64,000 bases of DNA from the NCBI GenBank assembly GCA_015227615.1, contig JAALGZ010000012.1, positions 1 to 64,000 on the forward strand. Reading direction: 5' to 3'. The stretch's first letter is position 1. Each line of letters begins with the position of its first letter. A program made the position numbers and the translations under genes. Positions 53,538 through 64,000 of this stretch are shown piece by piece. A model generated the notes under the pieces. The model saw only the letters and a list, made by a program, of their open reading frames with translations. It had not been told where the DNA came from and ran no database searches. This DNA comes from Labyrinthula sp. Ha (Eukaryota > Sar > Bigyra > Labyrinthulida > Labyrinthulaceae).

Positions 53538-55328
53538 CAGGAATTATAATTCTATTTGTGAAACCACAGGCTCTAGCAGCTAGGCAACAGCTCATAGAGT
53601 AGCTAAAATGAGCATTGCACATGACTTAAGTCCGTGCAGGTACTTTTGTGCAATTCAAGTATTCACATAATACTCAAACATAACCATAAATAACATTGCC
53701 GCCCATACGCCATCTTTTCTTAACTCATCCTACTATGTGCTCTTATGTTGCCTGAAAATTGCGACATAGTCCGCTCTAAGGTTTTAATTTTCTCAAATTG
53801 AGGGGTCTTATGACTTGGTTGAAGGATCCTCAAGGATCTTAAAACAAATCTCTAACCTTTCCTTGTGGTAGGGAGAAGTCTATCCTGAAATGGCGTGACA
53901 TAAAATTTCGTTAAAGAAGCTACTCCCAGTTTTACAGTTTGATGGTAAGTGCAGTAAATAGATGGCTTATGCATTACATCTTGTTGACCATGCGGTGGAG
54001 ATAATGATCCTTTTTCAAAGAATCTTGTTGTGATCTGAAATAGTGCTTCGAAGGGCAGGTATGTGGATATGGAATCATAGCAAGGTTCGGTAAATAGGAA
54101 ATCCCAAGTCGTCTATACAGCCCCGTTCTTAATTTAGTACCCAAAACACAGCAATCCTTGAAAAGTTGTGTGCTAAAATCTTTCAATTAAGTCAAGATTC
54201 ATGTAGATTAAGTTAACCTTGGTTTGAATTCTTAGTGGGAATTCAAATTATGGCCTGGACACTAGTTAAGAACAAAAACATTACATATCAAAAATGATGC
54301 AGCTGTTATCAACTGTGCAGCATTGTCGAAAAAGTTAACTTCTAATGTGGGAACAAAAAAGGTTGCTATTTCCACTCATCATGTTTTTGGTTTATTTCCT
54401 AACTCTGTGTATTAATACAAACATCAGTTAATTAGTTCGGGATATATGCTCTTGTCATTAGTCACGTATTGACTCTATGTCCAATGTATCTCGAATGATG
54501 CTTTGTTTCAATTTAAAGGCGGTGTTTGCGAAAGGCTAAGAGAACATCCGCTTGATACATGACACTTAATATATATTTTAGACAGAGTTAGTTTAATAGT
54601 TAAAGCGCCTGTGATTTCTTTGGACAAGCTTAGTTAAGTAATAATTCATCCAATAGCCACATCTAAAAAAGATGTTAAATACTTAAAGGTATTAGAAAAG
54701 TCCAAACCCTTCTGAAGCTTAATAATAACTAACTATAAGTCAAATTAACCTAGTATTCTGGTTATATTATAGGCGATTTCTAATGCAGTAACAGAGCTTT
54801 CATCAGCTAGACAGCAGGTGAAAAAGGCAGCACCAGCAGAATAATAAACATCAGAGTTACAAGAAACATTTTCAATTCGTACCTGGTAATACCAGCAATC
54901 TTTGTGAATCATTATGGTCCCAAGCACGAGAATTTAAAATCATAACCACATTTGAAAGAGATAGCAATAAAACTCATTAATGTCCTGGTTAAAGTTCCAT
55001 TCCCTAGATGTTTATACTCGCTGCATATGATTCGATTGAGTCATCAGAAGCTTACTTAATATCAAAGATGCGAGGTGACTTTCATTAAGGAGTCCAAACT
55101 TAGTTCGTATTACAAATTAGCTTCACACGGTACTCGATAAGTATCTTACGAGAAAAGTTAGAAATATCATAGACTTCTACAGTCTTTCCGTAATGGAGAA
55201 GGCTGACAGTAGTATATGCCTACACGGTAAACCATAATTGTAGTTTCTTGCGTGGCAAATAGCTCATCACTGATCTCCACTTCAACAAAATATAGCGACA
55301 GAAACTATAATGAAACTTTTAAATATTA
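53538..55328. other. Spacer between element 2 and MDR E
   Basis: No convincing gene. A 60-codon minus-strand frame at 54745-54927 has no recognisable motif or homologue in the window. Confidence 0.45.
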
Positions 55329-56486
55329 TTACTTCAATGCCTCTGCTCCATTTGGTAGCAACAGGACTTTACTATTGGATTTCTGTTCTATACAGTTTTT
55401 ATAGTTCTCCAACTTCACAAAATCTTCATATCCTAATTCAACACCGTATTCACTCTTGAATACAGTTGATATATTATCAGCTACTTTTTTAAACTGTTTT
55501 GCTTTTTCTTCTGCACTTAATGGTCCAAACCATTGAAACAATAGAAATCCTTCTACACTGTACCTCTTACCAACGGTGATGGGAATTCTAATGTCATTAA
55601 AATCAAGCGCACCATACACGTACAAAGTCTTCTTCACATTCGATCCATATTTTCCAACTGCAGCTCTCTCTCTTTCTCCCATGTTTGCTAAGACAGCTTT
55701 CTCCATCTGAGTTAAAATTAACCCTCCAAGAGTTCCACCCGCAATAGCATCAAAGCAACATGTTGCTCTTGTTTTTAGCAATGATTCAAATAGTTCTTTC
55801 TTAAAACCTGGACCCCTAGAATTTAAGACATATTCAGCACCTAGATCTTTCAGTTCTTTAACTTGCGCATCTTTTCGAACAACACAAACAAGTGGAAAGT
55901 TTTCCATCTTGCAGTATTTAACCAACATCTTTCCAAGATTAGAAGCTGCTGCAGTATGAACCATAGCAGAGTGTCCATCAGCTTTGGCTTGCTCCAGAAA
56001 AGAGACTACAGTCAAAGGATTCACAAGTGCAGCAGCTGCATGACGAACATTAACTCCATCATTGTGAACAAAACAGGCCATTTTGTGAGCAATTTTCTTT
56101 TGTCCAAATCCAGCCACTGGAAAACCAAAAAGAGAAACTATTTCATCTTGAAGTTCTTTTGCATTACTTCCAGTTGCAATAACCTTTCCACAAGCTTCTG
56201 ATCCAATACTCAAACTACTTCCTACTTTGGATTTATACATTGCACTTGCTGCTGGAAGAATTTCCTGGTAAACACTATTTTCACCTTGTTTATAAACTTT
56301 AGATCCTCCAATTGGATTAAACAAAGCGATATCTGTTGGGTTAATTGGCTGGGCAAGGATTTTTATCAACACTTCATCCTCTTTCAAACTCTTGGCTGTT
56401 GGTTCTTCAACTTCTTTAAATGCAACGGTGGAGAATACTTTCCCATCTTGTTCAGAGAATACCTGGACTAAGTTTTTCATAGTCAT
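55329..56486 (-). CDS. MDR-family oxidoreductase, copy E (leader lost)
   Basis: 385 residues from MTMKNLVQVF, an internal Met conserved in all copies. The usual leader upstream (56487-56605) is destroyed: its ATG is ACG, and in-frame stops and a one-base loss follow. If made, the protein lacks the myristoylation/polybasic leader and may be soluble. GroES-like domain and HTAAASNLGKM are intact. It is a mosaic: the first about 18 residues are D-like, then A'-like (IALFNPIGGSKVYKQ), then D-like (GFGQKKIAHKMACF), then A-like (KELFESLLKTRATC), then D-like with the insertion before AAVGKYG. It ends GAEALK, unlike the ALN of the others. Confidence 0.82.
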   Translation of the reverse strand: MTMKNLVQVFSEQDGKVFSTVAFKEVEEPTAKSLKEDEVLIKILAQPINPTDIALFNPIGGSKVYKQGENSVYQEILPAASAMYKSKVGSSLSIGSEACGKVIATGSNAKELQDEIVSLFGFPVAGFGQKKIAHKMACFVHNDGVNVRHAAAALVNPLTVVSFLEQAKADGHSAMVHTAAASNLGKMLVKYCKMENFPLVCVVRKDAQVKELKDLGAEYVLNSRGPGFKKELFESLLKTRATCCFDAIAGGTLGGLILTQMEKAVLANMGERERAAVGKYGSNVKKTLYVYGALDFNDIRIPITVGKRYSVEGFLLFQWFGPLSAEEKAKQFKKVADNISTVFKSEYGVELGYEDFVKLENYKNCIEQKSNSKVLLLPNGAEALK

Positions 56487-56605
56487 TTTCAGTGGTTCTT
56501 TGCTTTCTTTAGTTTTCTGAACTTGTTTTCATCGTTTTCCTCCTTACTTTGCTGGATTTAGTTTGTTTCTGTATCTGCTTTTTTCTTCTATATTTTAGAA
56601 CCCGT
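56487..56605 (-). pseudogene. Decayed leader of MDR E
   Basis: Aligns base by base with the first about 40 codons of MDR D. The start is ACG, the sixth codon is TAG, a later CAA is TAA, and one base is lost in an A run before MTMK. Confidence 0.8.
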
Positions 56606-57014
56606 TCAGAATATAAAAGGCAGTGTTCCTGAAATTGAAGTCCATTTCCTATTGAAGTCCATTTCCTGTTGATAGTGCAACGGAGTACGCTGTACTTTAC
56701 ACAAAGAAGCTTCTTCAATCTATATATTTCCGATGTTTTTTTTTATATGTCCGAATTTGAACATTTTACCGTTGTTGGATGAACTTCACTTAGCCGTTTA
56801 GTTGGACCTAACTAAGACGAAAGAAAACGAGTAATAAAGGAAGCAGAATTTGTTCTTTCTAACTATAACACAGAAAAACGTTAAGCAAATTCAGTACTTA
56901 TTTGCTGTAACGCAAAGTCAGTTAGTATTGGTGCTTGTGGAAAGCGGTATGAGAGTAGCAGAAATTAAAAAAGCAAAGAGCACCTCTTATGTACAAAACT
57001 AAAATCACCAGCCC
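56606..57014. other. Spacer between GRDP and MDR E
   Basis: No gene seen; presumably contains the GRDP terminator and the MDR E promoter. It contains a doubled stretch CCATTTCCT-TTGAAGTC near 56640-56660. Confidence 0.4.
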
Positions 57015-58403
57015 TTAACCACCACAACCCCCACCACATCCTCCTCCACCACAACCTCCTCCACCACAACCTCCTCCACCAGACCATCCCCCGCCACCAC
57101 TACTGGAGGGTGCACAAGGATCTGTCACAGTTCCACAGACTGCCCCGGTGTATGCAGCAGCTCCAACACCTCTACTCTTTCCAATACTGTATGTATTCTG
57201 CTTGAACTGAATCGTCTTTGCAGTTAATCCACCTGGTTCTCTGTAGCACTCGTATTCTTTAGTCCTACAACAGCAATCAACACCCTTCTTTGTATAATAC
57301 TTACCTCCTGTTTTTAAACCCTTAGCTTTAATTCTTACATCTTCTTCAGAACGTTTTTTATCTTCATCTTCTTTTGAATCTTTTAGAACATTCACTGAAA
57401 TAATATGCGATTGAAAAACATCTCTAGGAACTAAAGAAATAGTTTCATATTCATGTTCACTTGGTAAATAAAACTCTTTTGGAGTTTCTCCTAAATATCC
57501 TCTTCCTGGTTTCTCATAATTCTCACCATACTTTTCTTTCCAGTTTTTTACTGTATTATTGAAGGAATTAAATAACTTTGATCCTTCATTTCTATCTTCT
57601 TCAGTATCATCATGAGAAACATGAAAACCAACTATTCCAACTGTACTTTTGTAGTAACTTAAAGGAGATCCAGTCATATGTGAGTGCCACATTAAATCTA
57701 TATCATATCTTGGAACAGTGAAATTTGATTTTCTATCTGCAATCAACAACATAAATTTAAAATAATCATCATATGCAGAACGCATAACTTCTGATTTTCT
57801 AAAAAGTGGACGAAAAATTTGATACAAGAAACTTCTTTGTGATTCACAAGAACTCAAGATTCTCTTTTGCATATTATTGAGAACCAGTAACTCTTCTTTT
57901 ACTGAATTTTTTCTCTTCATTTGAAATAGGTCAGTGTCAGGAAACATTTTTTCCCAAACTTGTTGAGTAAAATTCGATTTTGAATCTCCTTCTTCACATA
58001 GATCTAGCATTTCACTTCCATTTTCAAATAAACTCAATACTTTTTCATTACTCAGTTTTTCTTCCCCAGTATTTTTTACTAAGTTTCTACAGAATGCAAG
58101 ATAAGACTTTGGAACTAATCTATGAACATGCCATAACCAAGCAATATCCAAAGGTGCAACCAACTTCTGACCAAGAGATTCGGTTCTCTCCAATCCATTA
58201 TTCAATACCAATGGCATCCAAAGCTTCACGTATCTATACATCGACCACTCTGGATCGTCCAAAGTGTGAAGTTTGGGATCTCCCTTATTCCCAGCATTTC
58301 TCTCCTTTGCCAACTTTACAAATCCAATATGACATTTTCCTAAAAACTCAACTTGATCTTTAGCTAGTTTTAGCAACTTATCATCAGAAGGAAAATATTC
58401 CAT
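57015..58403 (-). CDS. Glycine-rich domain-containing protein (GRDP/DUF1399-like)
   Basis: 462 residues, intact. The two signature motifs of the family are present: LDIAWLWHVHRLVPKSY (85-101) and RYDIDLMWHSHM (232-243). The C-terminus is a Cys-bearing poly-glycine tail (about 433-462, GGGGC repeats) after a conserved YECYREPGGL region. GRDP proteins occur in plants and fungi with links to stress and development, but their biochemical activity is not established. A CCCR cluster (377-380) is notable. No signal peptide or membrane segment is seen. The left-arm copy is broken. Start: ATG at 58403 fits the conserved frame. Confidence 0.85.
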   Translation of the reverse strand: MEYFPSDDKLLKLAKDQVEFLGKCHIGFVKLAKERNAGNKGDPKLHTLDDPEWSMYRYVKLWMPLVLNNGLERTESLGQKLVAPLDIAWLWHVHRLVPKSYLAFCRNLVKNTGEEKLSNEKVLSLFENGSEMLDLCEEGDSKSNFTQQVWEKMFPDTDLFQMKRKNSVKEELLVLNNMQKRILSSCESQRSFLYQIFRPLFRKSEVMRSAYDDYFKFMLLIADRKSNFTVPRYDIDLMWHSHMTGSPLSYYKSTVGIVGFHVSHDDTEEDRNEGSKLFNSFNNTVKNWKEKYGENYEKPGRGYLGETPKEFYLPSEHEYETISLVPRDVFQSHIISVNVLKDSKEDEDKKRSEEDVRIKAKGLKTGGKYYTKKGVDCCCRTKEYECYREPGGLTAKTIQFKQNTYSIGKSRGVGAAAYTGAVCGTVTDPCAPSSSGGGGWSGGGGCGGGGCGGGGCGGGCGG

Positions 58404-58434
58404 ATTCTGAATTTAGTTCTTATTTATTTTTTAT

Positions 58435-58641
58435 TTATTTTAATATATGAACTGCAATTTCTCTATCGTTTACAATTGCCCGTTTAGGCCAATATTTCTT
58501 CCCTGGTGTATCTTGTGGACATTGGGCATTGCAGTTTGTCCCAAACGGACAAACTCCTGGGTCTAACCGCCAGCTATCTACACAGATATAAGAGCCTGCA
58601 GAGATGCTTAATTCGTAACATTTAAACACGAAAATACCCAA
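58435..58641 (-). CDS. Small Cys-rich conserved ORF or exon, right copy
   Basis: Mirror of 39520-39726 with one residue change. The frame starts at a non-ATG codon and a CTGCAG precedes the conserved part, so it may be an internal or terminal exon. It ends 31 bp upstream of the GRDP ATG on the same strand. Family unknown. Confidence 0.35.
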   Translation of the reverse strand: MGIFVFKCYELSISAGSYICVDSWRLDPGVCPFGTNCNAQCPQDTPGKKYWPKRAIVNDREIAVHILK

Positions 58642-58771
58642 TAAGGTAGGAATTTGTCACAGTGCAGTTTTATTAGTTGTGTAAACAGGTTGAAGATTAA
58701 CTGATGTGCTGACGTGACAAATATTTGGAAAGAAAGTAAATCCAGGAAGCCAAATATTCAATAATGTAAGT

Positions 58772-59767
58772 CTATTTTCTAGCAAGAATATTCGCTTTCT
58801 TTGCAGAGGTTTTCCAAGTCCTATCTAATAACTCCAAAGTGTTAAACAAAGCATCTACTTTTTGTCTGAATGCACCGATATTCTCGCTAGGGTGGTCTCT
58901 TAACTTGATTAAAGCTTTCTTAACTTGAGCAGTAGACCCAAGAAAAGAGTTAAATAGATAACGAGAAATTATTCCAGGAAATTTGTGTACCTGAACTAAC
59001 CAGAGATTCAAATGTTTACTAGGCTGCAACCTATCAAACAACTTCATTAAAACATATATAAAAGGACGGAGATTATTATGCAACAAGTTTTTTTTATCCA
59101 GAATTGTAACTCGACTCAGTTTTTGTAACCCATTTACAAAACAAAGATTGAAAAGAGTTTGAAAAGTATAACTTTTTGAATCAGTAACAATAAGTGTTAA
59201 ACTACTCAAGACAAAAGAAATGTCATTAACATCAGACACTTGTTTGCACAAAACTGGAAGCATAATTGAAGGGAAACTGATCTTTCGCATAGAAAATAAT
59301 ATCTCAGCGAGTCTTTTTGTTTTCGCCAATTTCATAGCTGCTTTTGTCTGATCCAGCAAATATGCTGACTTCCCGGTAATAATGAGTTCTCCGGGTTTTA
59401 TTTTATCAGCAATGTATGTAAATAAATAACCAAGATCGAGTTTAGTTGAACATCCAAATATAAAAGAATCAAATGATATTGAGCCTACTTTTGAAGTCGA
59501 GTTTTTTTGTATCGCTTTTAGCAAGAGTAAGAGATCTTGTGAGCTAGTTTCGACACAGAACTCTACTACTCTTACCTTTGTGAGATATTCAAGCTCTTCT
59601 TGCAAAAACTCTAGGGTTAAATTCTTTCCTAAATTAACAAAGACGTTAAAGGATAATTTGGTAAACTTTGAACTTTCAAACTCTTTAACGGAGGAGATAA
59701 TCACTTCTCTCTTGTTACTCTTTGACCTTGAAAAGGTTAACTTGTTGTTCTGAGCATACCACGTCAT
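58772..59767 (-). CDS. Unknown 331-residue protein
   Basis: Intact frame starting MTWYAQNNK. It is rich in Leu and Lys with alternating hydrophobic patterns (LEYLTKVRVVEFC, LTLIVTDSKSYTFQTLFNLC) that loosely recall leucine-rich-repeat proteins, but I cannot assign a family. No signal peptide, membrane segment or catalytic motif is evident. A basic C-terminus (KTSAKKANILARK) is present. A broken homologue lies in the mirror arm. Confidence 0.65.
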   Translation of the reverse strand: MTWYAQNNKLTFSRSKSNKREVIISSVKEFESSKFTKLSFNVFVNLGKNLTLEFLQEELEYLTKVRVVEFCVETSSQDLLLLLKAIQKNSTSKVGSISFDSFIFGCSTKLDLGYLFTYIADKIKPGELIITGKSAYLLDQTKAAMKLAKTKRLAEILFSMRKISFPSIMLPVLCKQVSDVNDISFVLSSLTLIVTDSKSYTFQTLFNLCFVNGLQKLSRVTILDKKNLLHNNLRPFIYVLMKLFDRLQPSKHLNLWLVQVHKFPGIISRYLFNSFLGSTAQVKKALIKLRDHPSENIGAFRQKVDALFNTLELLDRTWKTSAKKANILARK

Positions 59768-59785
59768 TATGAATAGGTTATAACT

Positions 59786-62700
59786 ATGTGATTAATTTAG
59801 TGTACAAGGATAAAAGAAAAATTTCTAGTCAGAATCTTTTCAACTGAACTCGTTCTTCTTACATAGACGTTTTTTCTTCAGATGTTTCGGGTAGAAACAC
59901 ATTGTGGTAATGTCATGTTGTTTTATGTACTGGCTAGACTATTCTTGTTTTTCAACTAGTAGAAGGAAAGGTATAGATTTTTAACAGGATGATCTATTTT
60001 AGGCTAAGTTTTTTTAATGGAAGAAGAAGATTCTTAAAACGAAGAACAAAAACTATTGTCACTAGTATTTAAGAAACCAAAAGCCATGCTTGCGGTAAAT
60101 GAGAAAGTTAAGACTGAAATCCCATCGGGTAATTGCATATTTTTAAAAGTATAATATGGGAGCACCAAATGAAAAAAATTGAAAATAGGCTAAAGTCAAA
60201 TTTCATGCTTTTCTAAGACATCCTGTCTCATTTTACAAACTTTTTCACACGATGCAAACGAAGAGGAAATTATTTTAAGATATCAAGACATTCAGTGCTT
60301 TACTCAGAACTAGTCCCAGTAAAAATAGAAGGAGGAAAAGATTTTGACCAAATGATTAAAATTTAAATCTTTAAAGAATCCTAATCATGTACTCGATTAG
60401 AATGACACGATGTTTAATCCGCAGATGGGGGTTAAAGTTTTTTTTTGGCAATTTAAGTTCTTCCGCAGCAATAACTGTAGTTAATCTTAAAACAAAAAGA
60501 ATTAATTCTCTAAACAATACTCGTTAAGGGCAATAAATATATTTTTCTAGTTAATTTTATTACACAATAACTGTACTATGTGATCTGATGACCTTATTTG
60601 AAAAATGCACATTTAGACTTTCAGATCATAGTTAATCCTTAACTCAAACTCGGAAACCCTTCCATATGATCATACTAGATAAAATTTTCCTCATTCTGTT
60701 TCCTTAAAATAACAGGTTCTTTTTTTTTCACTTAAAATTAACGAGATGCTACTCTATTCTTTCGTAAGCCGTTGCAAGAAGAGTTTTGAAAAGCTACAAA
60801 CATTGCAGATGATTTAAATTCTCAGCATAGGGTACATTTACTTTCTCCCTAGCGGTGTCCATCTAGAATATCGAGCTAGAATTTATCTACATGTTTTCGG
60901 AGCTCTAAGCTGCAGCTGAATTTCAGGTGCCCCATTGCCGCTTTTCTCTCGAGATTCTGGCTATTTCTAGGTTTGGTTCAAATTTTCATTGACCTGATGC
61001 CGTGCCGTATATAGATTGCTTTCTCAGATACAAGACAAATTCTTGATCGAAGATATCTTTTCTTTGTATATGTTATTTTTGACACTGCAACGGGTTTAAA
61101 TATTTTTGTAATGCCTATGAAATGAATCTTAGTCATATTTTTATATGAGTTTCAGGGGGATTATTCCCAAGAAGATGGAAAATCTGAAATTATTTGGAAA
61201 ATCCTGAATTTTGAGAATAAGAAAAATTGAAGACTCTAAAGGGATATCTGTAGTTCTCTCACAACCCCCACCATTCTTGTAACAACACAGGCTCTTGCCG
61301 GGAGTTCTTTTTAGTATATTGGTAGGATGTTACTCTTGATTCTCTTCTTGTATTTGATTTGGTGCCACATAGCCACTAGGATTTTTTAAGAGAAAGAAAT
61401 ATTTGGAATCTCCCTAAAACCAATTTTCACTGATTCTTGATCATATACAATGATAAAATGTTCTTCTTGTAGCTGCATAATAAAGAACACTACTTATACA
61501 CTAATTAACTCACTTCTAAAATATTACTAAGTTAGGTAGTGTTCCTCTGTTAAGATGAAGTAACTATTTTTTATTAAAATTGATTCGTGCTTGGCATAGT
61601 TTTCTCAGCCCGAGGCTTTTTACTTGTGAAAATATTGATAAATCGGCAACTTATTTATTTGTGCTTCCTGGAGACGGGATATATATATCTTTGAATTGAA
61701 TAGTGGATCATTCATTTTACTAATTTGAATTCATTAATGTATGCTTAAATACTCATATCCTTTCAAAGATTTAAACAATTGATGTGTTATTTTTTAAACA
61801 TAAATACACTGTATGTTTGTGGTATTGATCTACTGACATACATTTATATCCCGTTTTAGACTTTTGGGTTGAATACTACTGCAAGATAATTTTAGTTAGG
61901 GTAAATATTCTTTTTGATAAGGAAACAGATTAGGTTCACAAGATTCGTTCCTTATAAAACCTTCACTGAATTACCCTACCTCTAGATATTAAAAATTTAG
62001 TTACATTTATTTCCGCTAAATCTATATGTTCTATCTCTATTCCCGTTCTGCAGATTCTGACTCAAGTTAATATCTCTAGTTCTTTTCTATGTTATTTTTC
62101 TATAGAAACATCTAGAAATAGACAAAATTTGTGATAATCATATTGAATAACGGGATTATGAAAAAAATCTAGATACCTGAACATATCCTTAACGTCTTTC
62201 CCGTATTGGAGAAACTTGATCTAGTTAGTCATTTAGAGGAAACAGTATGTCCCATGAAGCAAATATATAGTTTCGAAGACCAAATATCTCTACAACTATT
62301 GTCATCAGAGAGCATAAAGTTCTTGAAACTATTAAATGAAAAGAAAAATGTTAACCCAGTTTTATTCATGGAGCCTCATAATCACGCAAAGTGTACATAT
62401 CTTTCCAAGACATTGTATGTGATGCAAATTTCCTTGAAAGCTTTAAATTCTAATATGACCTGATCGATGGACATTGACAAAATAAAATTGCTCCGTCTGT
62501 GCTACTCAATAATATAAGCTTAGCCCAATTATCTAAGTTTTTTTGCTTTCTGGATGTTATTTGGGTTTTTCTGCCAAGCTAATATAATCCAAACTCTAAA
62601 TTTTGAAAATATCAAGAACTCTCAGAACCTGATAAGTCTGTCAAAAATATTATGAAAGCGACTTATATCTTAAAGACTCTAACGAGGCAGTCTAATTATA

Positions 62701-64000
62701 TTACATCCATAAGCCATGGAATTATTATATCAGCTTGGAATTATACCCTTATTTCATACTGATGATAGAATTAACCGATATTTTTAGGATTACAAAATCT
62801 CAATGCAAAAGTAAAGAAAAACTATACGGTTTTCATTTTCTATATTAGACATATAACTTAGCCTTATCTATTATCCCTTCTTATGTTCTTGTATAATCTT
62901 AATCATTATTTAAAGCATGCAGAAATCATTCTCTTAATAAAATATAATCTGACATCACAACATTACAGAATTGTTACTTTTATCATAAATAATATAGGTA
63001 AACTATAATTTAAATTCCCAAGAAAGACCTAAGTAACCGGGAAGATGAATGATGCTAACTGATTAGCTAAACTAAATTAATTAATAGATAAATCAGGGTA
63101 TATATTCTCCTTGTAGAATAATTATAATATCTGTCGTAGCGGGGATTTGAATTTCATCTAAAATCACGATATGTAATCAAACTCGGGGTTAGCTCCCTTA
63201 CTTAAAATTTCACAAGGCGAGATATTAATCAAGATTTAGGAAACAGAAAACAGCTGTGAAATAATATTTTTCGAGGAAAACTTCCGCCATACTAAGCCAA
63301 TGAAAATAACCCACTTCAAGCTATTACAGTGGTAAATAAGAAACTTTACGCAAAAGAGGAGCTAACGAATATTGACATACATGTTTGCTTTGAGATATAA
63401 GTTGCCAGGTTGTAACTTGGCTTATTATGGGCCAATTTTTTCATATTATTAATCAAATCTACTGAAGAGTAGCAAGATTTATTTTTGGCAGATCTAGGAC
63501 GGTCAACTAGATTGCACACTTTCTCAAATTAGCCCAAGAAGCTTTCGTTATTGTTATGAGGCAACTCTAAAAAATTATTTCCTTTTTACTATGACCTCGC
63601 AAGCAATTGAAGTTTCTCGAGCATAATTAAGGCTCATACTTTATGTGGGAAGCACAGCTCTGTTAATTTTGGAACAGTGTATTGTTAACCATAGTAAGTA
63701 TTACTCTTCGAATATGCAAGGGACGCCAGAAATGTGCAGCAGATCTCGTTTTCAAAAATGCTGCCAATTATTTCTATTTTTCTCCAAAGCTATGAAAAAC
63801 TTCTGAAATACAAGAATAGTAAAAGAAAGCTAAAACCTATTTAAAGCGTAATACCATTTATGATTCGAAACCTCAATCATCGTATTTGTGTGCAACTGAC
63901 TCATGTACATACCATATATCTTGTTAATCTTTTCAAGCTTTAGTGGAGCGGGATGGTGTAAACAACTGACGTGTAAAATTAGAAACAGGATATATGGAGC
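59786..64000. other. 4.2-kb region without convincing gene
   Basis: AT-rich. One frame at 62206-62463 (85 codons from a TTG; open upstream to a TAG after a possible ATGAAAAAAATC) starts with VFPVLEKLDLVSHLEE, which has a leucine-rich-repeat look and may be a remnant of such a gene. Otherwise I see nothing. Confidence 0.4.

Larger units (their letters stand above)
55329..59785 (-). repeat. Right arm of inverted duplication 2
   Basis: Mirror of 38350-42992 with intact unknown gene and GRDP gene. Homology fades a few tens of bases upstream of the unknown gene's ATG at 59767, and does not continue downstream of the MDR stop. Confidence 0.85.

Noticed and set aside
62206-62463. 85-codon frame as a real gene
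   Set aside because: The start is TTG, an in-frame TAG lies shortly upstream, and only a weak leucine-rich look supports it; recorded as a possible remnant only.
1-64000. CRISPR arrays, rRNA or tRNA genes
   Set aside because: None seen: repeats here are LTRs, inverted segmental duplications and single tandem duplications.

Overview
The window is AT-rich eukaryotic nuclear DNA with long intergenic stretches, intron-poor host genes and LTR retrotransposons. The standard genetic code fits: paralogous host genes end at one shared position with either TAA or TAG. The host genes are a family of medium-chain dehydrogenase/reductases (MDR), glycine-rich-domain (GRDP/DUF1399-like) proteins and a cytochrome b5-fused front-end desaturase of the fungal Delta8-sphingolipid type. 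The Ty3/gypsy elements carry oomycete/protist-like RT and integrase motifs. This suggests an early-diverging fungus or a fungus-like protist, but I cannot name the organism.

Layout. Positions 1-33660 form a giant imperfect palindrome. The left arm (1-20216) and right arm (23427-33660) are inverted copies carrying MDR genes A, B (broken) and C, mirrored as C', B' and A'. The left arm also holds a complete but decayed Ty3/gypsy element (element 1, 6681-16550) where the right arm has only a solo LTR, plus a 691-bp insertion. The right arm has a 157-bp tandem duplication. The spacer holds the full desaturase gene and the 3' end of a Ty1/copia element, whose last LTR base is exactly the arm boundary. 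Positions 33661-38350 look empty. A second, older inverted duplication follows. Its left arm (38350-42992) has an unknown gene, a small Cys-rich ORF, a GRDP gene and MDR D, with the unknown and GRDP genes broken. Its right arm (55329-59785) has the same genes in mirror order and mostly intact. Element 2, a younger Ty3/gypsy element (43713-53532), lies between the arms. Positions 59786-64000 show no convincing gene.

Main discovery candidate. Both Ty3/gypsy elements carry, after gag-protease-RT-RNase H-integrase-chromodomain, a Myb/SANT-like domain and an MT-A70 adenine methyltransferase domain (DPPW at 52454-52465). It is in frame with Pol and ends about 15 bp before the 3' LTR in element 2. 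The two elements are clearly diverged yet share this module, so it belongs to the lineage and is not a chance neighbour. Each copy has one stop between chromodomain and Myb domain, at different positions, so the ancestor was probably one continuous Pol-methyltransferase polyprotein. Both elements also share a conserved UAG between protease and RT with a stem-loop just downstream, and an unusual palindromic sequence where a tRNA primer-binding site should be.

The host genes form a recombining system. Eight MDR copies lie within 55 kb and exchange patches by apparent gene conversion. Most full-length copies start with a predicted N-myristoylation signal and a Lys-rich stretch, suggesting membrane-anchored oxidoreductases. 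LTR ends coincide with several rearrangement breakpoints, so the retrotransposons probably helped build the inverted duplications.
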